A stretch of 64,000 nt of DNA from NCBI RefSeq assembly GCF_000003815.2, contig NC_049987.1, positions 8,106,780 to 8,170,779 of the forward strand. The letters run 5' to 3'. Shown piece by piece: positions 61,201 through 64,000 of the stretch. The position numbers and the translations under genes were made by a program. The notes below the pieces were generated by a model. The model saw only the letters and a list, made by a program, of their open reading frames with translations, searched no databases and was not told the DNA's origin. The DNA is from Branchiostoma floridae. Lineage: Eukaryota > Chordata > Leptocardii > Amphioxiformes > Branchiostomatidae. The number at the start of each line of letters is the position of its first letter. Position 1 is the stretch's first letter.

Positions 61201-63757
61201 ACATTACACTAGTGTAACAGCGGGGTTCTAGCGCTATCAGCTTTTGGTGTTGTGGTTTGCACGTTGGATTTATAATCCGCCGCCCCGGGTTCGATCCCGG
61301 ATGTCGACATGTTCTTTCTGTTCTACTCGCCACTCTAGTTGTTTCACTGGTTCCCATACCGACCTTGTGAGTAACAGACTAGAGATATTCCACACAGGGA
61401 TATCGAACTTGGAGATTCGAGGGCGAATCTTGGAAAGAAAAGGGGGAGTAGTGTAACAGTGGGGTTCAAGCGCTGCCAACACACACGAGGCTTTGGTGCC
61501 TGTGGTCGTTGTAGTTGGTAGCAACTACCTGGACAGAGTTTACCAAGCTAATGTAAACTGTTGTAGTTGTCTTCGTGCTTAATCCAAATGTCTGTGACAA
61601 GCCTGTTGCCCTTCCTCACCAGACCTGGCCGGAGGAAGTCCCAGAGTTTGAGCCGGTGATGATGGACTTCTATGACAAGTGTCACGCGGTCGCCATACGC
61701 CTGGTGGAGCTCATAGCCAGGGGACTGGGAGTCGAGGTAATGTGTTTTGTCTGTCGAGTAATTTTTAACAAGATAGAAAATTGTTTGGTTTTATTCACTG
61801 TTATCACTGTTCCTTATCAGTCGTATCTCATGCAAAAGTCAAAGTCCTCGTCTCTATTGTTCTTTAAGAATATTAAAGAGAAATTTATTATAGCTGTCAG
61901 CTTTTGACTAACCAACTCTAACCAATCATACAGCTAGCTACATTTATGCAATTATACCCCCTTTCCACTTGGACGGCGCTCTCGCCGCGCTCTCTCTGCG
62001 ACCTAGTTTTTGACAGATCGCTCAACGAATTCTATAGAAAAGAAACGAATTTGTTTACAGTTTGTGTGTTTTGTTGTCTTCTCAATCACACTTGTACGTT
62101 TTGTATGATATACCAAGTGTGAAAGCGAAGGGTACACATATCCTATTTAGGTCGCAGTGAGAGCGCAGCGCGATCGCCGTCTAGTGGAAAGGGGGCCTTA
62201 CCAAGAAGCGAGAGGAAGTGGAATGTCCTAGAATAGATTAAACGTATATATATGGACATACTAGTAGATGTGTATGATTCTTTCCATTGTTACACATGTA
62301 TAATATGATTGTTACCATGTGACCTGTACTTAGCCCAGTGGGGCAAAATTGTGCAATAAAGGTCTTCATTCATTCATTGTTCTTTTAGAATGGGTTTAGG
62401 ATGTTGCCACGGTAAATAAACTCAATGTTTCCATGTAGGATGTTGGCGGTTTCTTGGAAAAGTTCCAGTACGTCGGAAAGGGTCGTAACGGCACCAACCT
62501 GCGGACCCTCCGCTACCCTCCCGTCCCTGACGTCATCAAGCAGGACCAGGTCAGGTGTGGAGAACACACTGACTTCGACTGCCTGACTCTTGTGTTCCAG
62601 GACAATCCCGGCTTGGAGGTAATTAACAGGAGACAGCTGAATTTTGAAAGCTTACTTAAACGTGGTTTCCGTTAAGGTCTAATTCATTACTGCGCACACG
62701 GGAGCAAGTCAGCAACTGGTACCAGCATCGTGACAGTCCGATTGAAGTTTCTCATGCGTTATCACTGGGAGGTCACTAGTACTAGTGACCGCATGCCAAG
62801 CATGAATAAGACTTTGCTCGTTGACGATGAAGCTAAAAACAAAAAGATCTCTGCAAAAAAAGTTACTACATGATCCATTGCTCCAAATGAAATGTACAAC
62901 GCACTTCAACATTTTTTAATTCCCCATACCATGAAAGCGACGTGTTTGGAAGGTCGTGTGCCCAATTTTGTACAGGAAGAACCAATATTCACGCTAAAGG
63001 AAGAAGAGGAACTTGAACTGACTTTCTGATGGTTTATAACGTCCACAGGTGGTTAACACTGACGGAGAGTACGTCCCAGCCCCGCCCATTCCGGGCACCA
63101 TCGTAGTCAACATTGGGGACACCTTTCAGAGGTGGTCAGCCGACAAGCTCAAGTCAACGGTAGGAACCGTTTGATTTTATGCTTCCAACACCCTGTTCCA
63201 TTCTGCGAAATGGCATCGACCGTTGTCACATAAGGCAACGAAGTTCGCCTCGGCGTATGAGACAGGGGTTTTGCTGTGTCACCCTTATACCCCCTTTCCA
63301 CTAGGACGGCGATCGCGCTGCGCTCTCACTGAGACCTAAAACGGATGTGTGTAACCTTCGATTTCATACCGGGCATATCATACAAAATGTAAAAGTGTGA
63401 CTGAAAAGACTACAAAGCGTAAAAAGATTTTTTTCAATACAATTCGTTGAACGATCTGTCTAATTTCAGGTCGCAGTGATGAGGGCACAGAGAGAGCGCC
63501 GTCCTAGTGGAAAGGGGGCCTTACTAAGTTACTTCAAATGTGATTGACGTGTTGTGTGGTCCGCTCCACAGAGGCACCGTGTGCGGGTACCGGAGAGCCC
63601 GGAGGGGAGACAGCGTGTGCGCCGGTCTATCGCCTACTTCTTCCACTGCGACAGTGACGTCCTGATGAAGTGTCTGGACGGGTCGGACAAGTACCCGCCG
63701 ATCTTGGCACGAGAATACCTGACCCAGCAAGTCGGGGCCACGTACCTGTCAGGGTAG
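58271..63757 (+). CDS. 2-oxoglutarate/Fe(II)-dependent oxygenase, isopenicillin-N-synthase-like, complete, 7 exons
   Basis: Exons: 58271-58429, 59534-59658, 60930-61014, 61623-61736, 62439-62618, 63049-63159, 63572-63757 (TAG). They total 960 nt, 319 residues, with continuous phase. The N-terminal DIOX_N-like part begins with IPVVDFSAYG and has FTTVGFVYLKNTGI. The catalytic double-stranded beta-helix part shows the iron ligands HTD (His204, Asp206 in GEHTDFDCLTLVFQD) and His260 at the start of the last exon, and an RxS 2-oxoglutarate motif (Arg275, Ser277 in VRRSIAYFF). The family hydroxylates or cyclises small molecules; the substrate here is unknown. An AG at 58264-58265, six bases before the ATG, after a pyrimidine-rich stretch suggests a 5' UTR intron. 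The gene is head-to-head with the BDH2-like gene. Its introns hold MITEs, LINE tails and a gap. Confidence 0.92.
58533..58671 (+). mobile_element. LINE 3' tail fragment with CATT repeat
   Basis: From CCAAGAAGCGAG to GGTCTTCATTCATTCAT, with AATAAAGG before the tail. The same family occurs at 62201-62378 and, inverted, at 29491. Extreme 5' truncation. Confidence 0.68.
59851..59922. mobile_element. One arm of the palindromic MULE-like MITE, cut by an assembly gap
   Basis: TACTCTCCAAGCAGAGGTTA through TTTTATCGGGCTTTCTAT matches the arm at 32797 almost exactly. The N run begins at the palindrome centre, which suggests that the hairpin stopped sequencing. Confidence 0.75.
59923..60145. other. Assembly gap (223 N)
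   Basis: N run in oxygenase intron 2, starting inside a palindromic MITE. Confidence 0.99.
61212..61450 (+). mobile_element. tRNA-derived SINE-like repeat
   Basis: GTGGTTTGCACGTTGGATTT resembles an A-box and anticodon-arm region and GGGTTCGATCCC is a good B-box. The downstream body is non-tRNA and no terminal A run is visible. GTGTAACAG(C/T)GGGGTTC occurs at both ends (61212 and 61451). A diverged relative lies at 28794-28920. The acceptor stem does not fold convincingly, so it is not a functional tRNA. Confidence 0.5.
61955..62197. mobile_element. Harbinger-like MITE, copy 1, in oxygenase intron 4
   Basis: Left TACCCCCTTTCCACTTGGAC and right CTAGTGGAAAGGGGGCC. TTA flanks both ends (62198-62200 on the right). 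Subterminal repeats are rich in GAGAGCGC. Directly abuts the LINE tail at 62201. Confidence 0.72.
62201..62378 (+). mobile_element. LINE 3' tail fragment with CATT repeat, second copy
   Basis: CCAAGAAGCGAGAGGAAG to GGTCTTCATTCATTCATT. Same family as 58533-58671, with a short unrelated-looking middle. Confidence 0.66.
63288..63520. mobile_element. Harbinger-like MITE, copy 2, in oxygenase intron 6
   Basis: Left TACCCCCTTTCCACTAGGAC and right GTCCTAGTGGAAAGGGGGCC, flanked by TTA (63285-63287, 63521-63523). Same family as 61955-62197. Confidence 0.74.
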
Positions 63758-63911
63758 CTGGGCTGCGCTACTCAACTCCACCTGCTATTTCCCTAGTCTC
63801 CAAGCAGATCCTGCGTGGCATAAGACAGTAACATAAGCTGGAGTTGAGTAGCGCAGCCCAGCTACCCTGACAGGTACGTGGCCCCGACTTGCTGGGTCAG
63901 GTATTCTCGTG
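63708..63911. repeat. Perfect 73-bp inverted repeat of the oxygenase terminal exon
   Basis: Arms 63708-63780 and 63839-63911 are exact reverse complements. The left arm is the last 16 codons and stop of the oxygenase plus flank. The 58-bp loop contains a CTCCAAGCAGATCC MITE-like fragment. After 63911 the sequence degenerates into G and T runs that loosely resemble a continued inverted copy with many errors. Confidence 0.85.
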
Positions 63912-64000
63912 GAAAGAGGGGGGGTTTTTGGCCGCCCGGACCCGTCTTTTGGACGGTCTTTTTGGGGGGGAAAGAAAGAAGTTGATGTGACCCCCCCATA

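Noticed and set aside
61230-61310. Possible functional tRNA gene
   Set aside because: Good B-box but no convincing acceptor stem or complete cloverleaf; repeat context and a diverged relative at 28.8 kb indicate a SINE-like element.

Overview
This is animal nuclear DNA. Every recognisable gene is split into short exons with GT-AG introns, one protein kinase is strongly related to vertebrate ASK kinases, and most of the rest is introns packed with short inverted-repeat transposons (MITEs). Two runs of N (30129-30228 and 59923-60145) mark scaffold gaps. Gene content, intron density and MITE style suggest an invertebrate chordate, most likely an amphioxus (Branchiostoma). That is inference, not proof.

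Layout: (1) 1-4287 is repeat-rich DNA, probably an intron of the next gene. (2) 4288-43041, plus strand: the 3' two-thirds or more of an ASK-family MAP3K (MAP3K5/6/15-like). I assembled 38 phase-consistent exons encoding 1232 residues: TPR/PH-like regulatory region, complete kinase domain, linker, conserved C-terminal region and SAM-like end. N-terminal exons lie upstream of the window. One intron of about 14 kb (23855-37926) holds a 2-kb tandem duplication, LINE remains, several MITEs and a facing pair of AT-rich repeats. (3) 46154-56058, minus strand: a complete nine-exon BDH2/DHRS6-type short-chain dehydrogenase (247 residues), tail-to-tail with the kinase gene. (4) 56059-58270: divergent intergenic region. 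(5) 58271-63757, plus strand: a complete seven-exon 2-oxoglutarate/Fe(II) oxygenase of the isopenicillin-N-synthase-like family (319 residues).

Most unusual: a phase-preserving 26-codon candidate cassette exon inside the kinase activation segment (16640-16717); an exon/intron junction of BDH2, including its 5' splice site, amplified as a 44-bp minisatellite of about 18 copies (47877-48184 and 51334-51824); a 3.1-kb composite hAT-like insertion splitting that minisatellite with an 8-bp target duplication; a second array of GTGAGT-like motifs (GTGA microsatellite) just downstream of another BDH2 donor; and a tandem duplication whose copies serve as empty sites for two MITE insertions. The window ends in a perfect 73-bp inverted copy of the last oxygenase exon followed by poor-looking sequence, which may be an assembly artefact.

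The three genes have no obvious shared pathway: stress-activated MAPK signalling, cytosolic NAD-dependent ketone-body or 4-oxoproline-type reduction, and an iron oxygenase of unknown substrate. No tRNA, rRNA or CRISPR locus was found.
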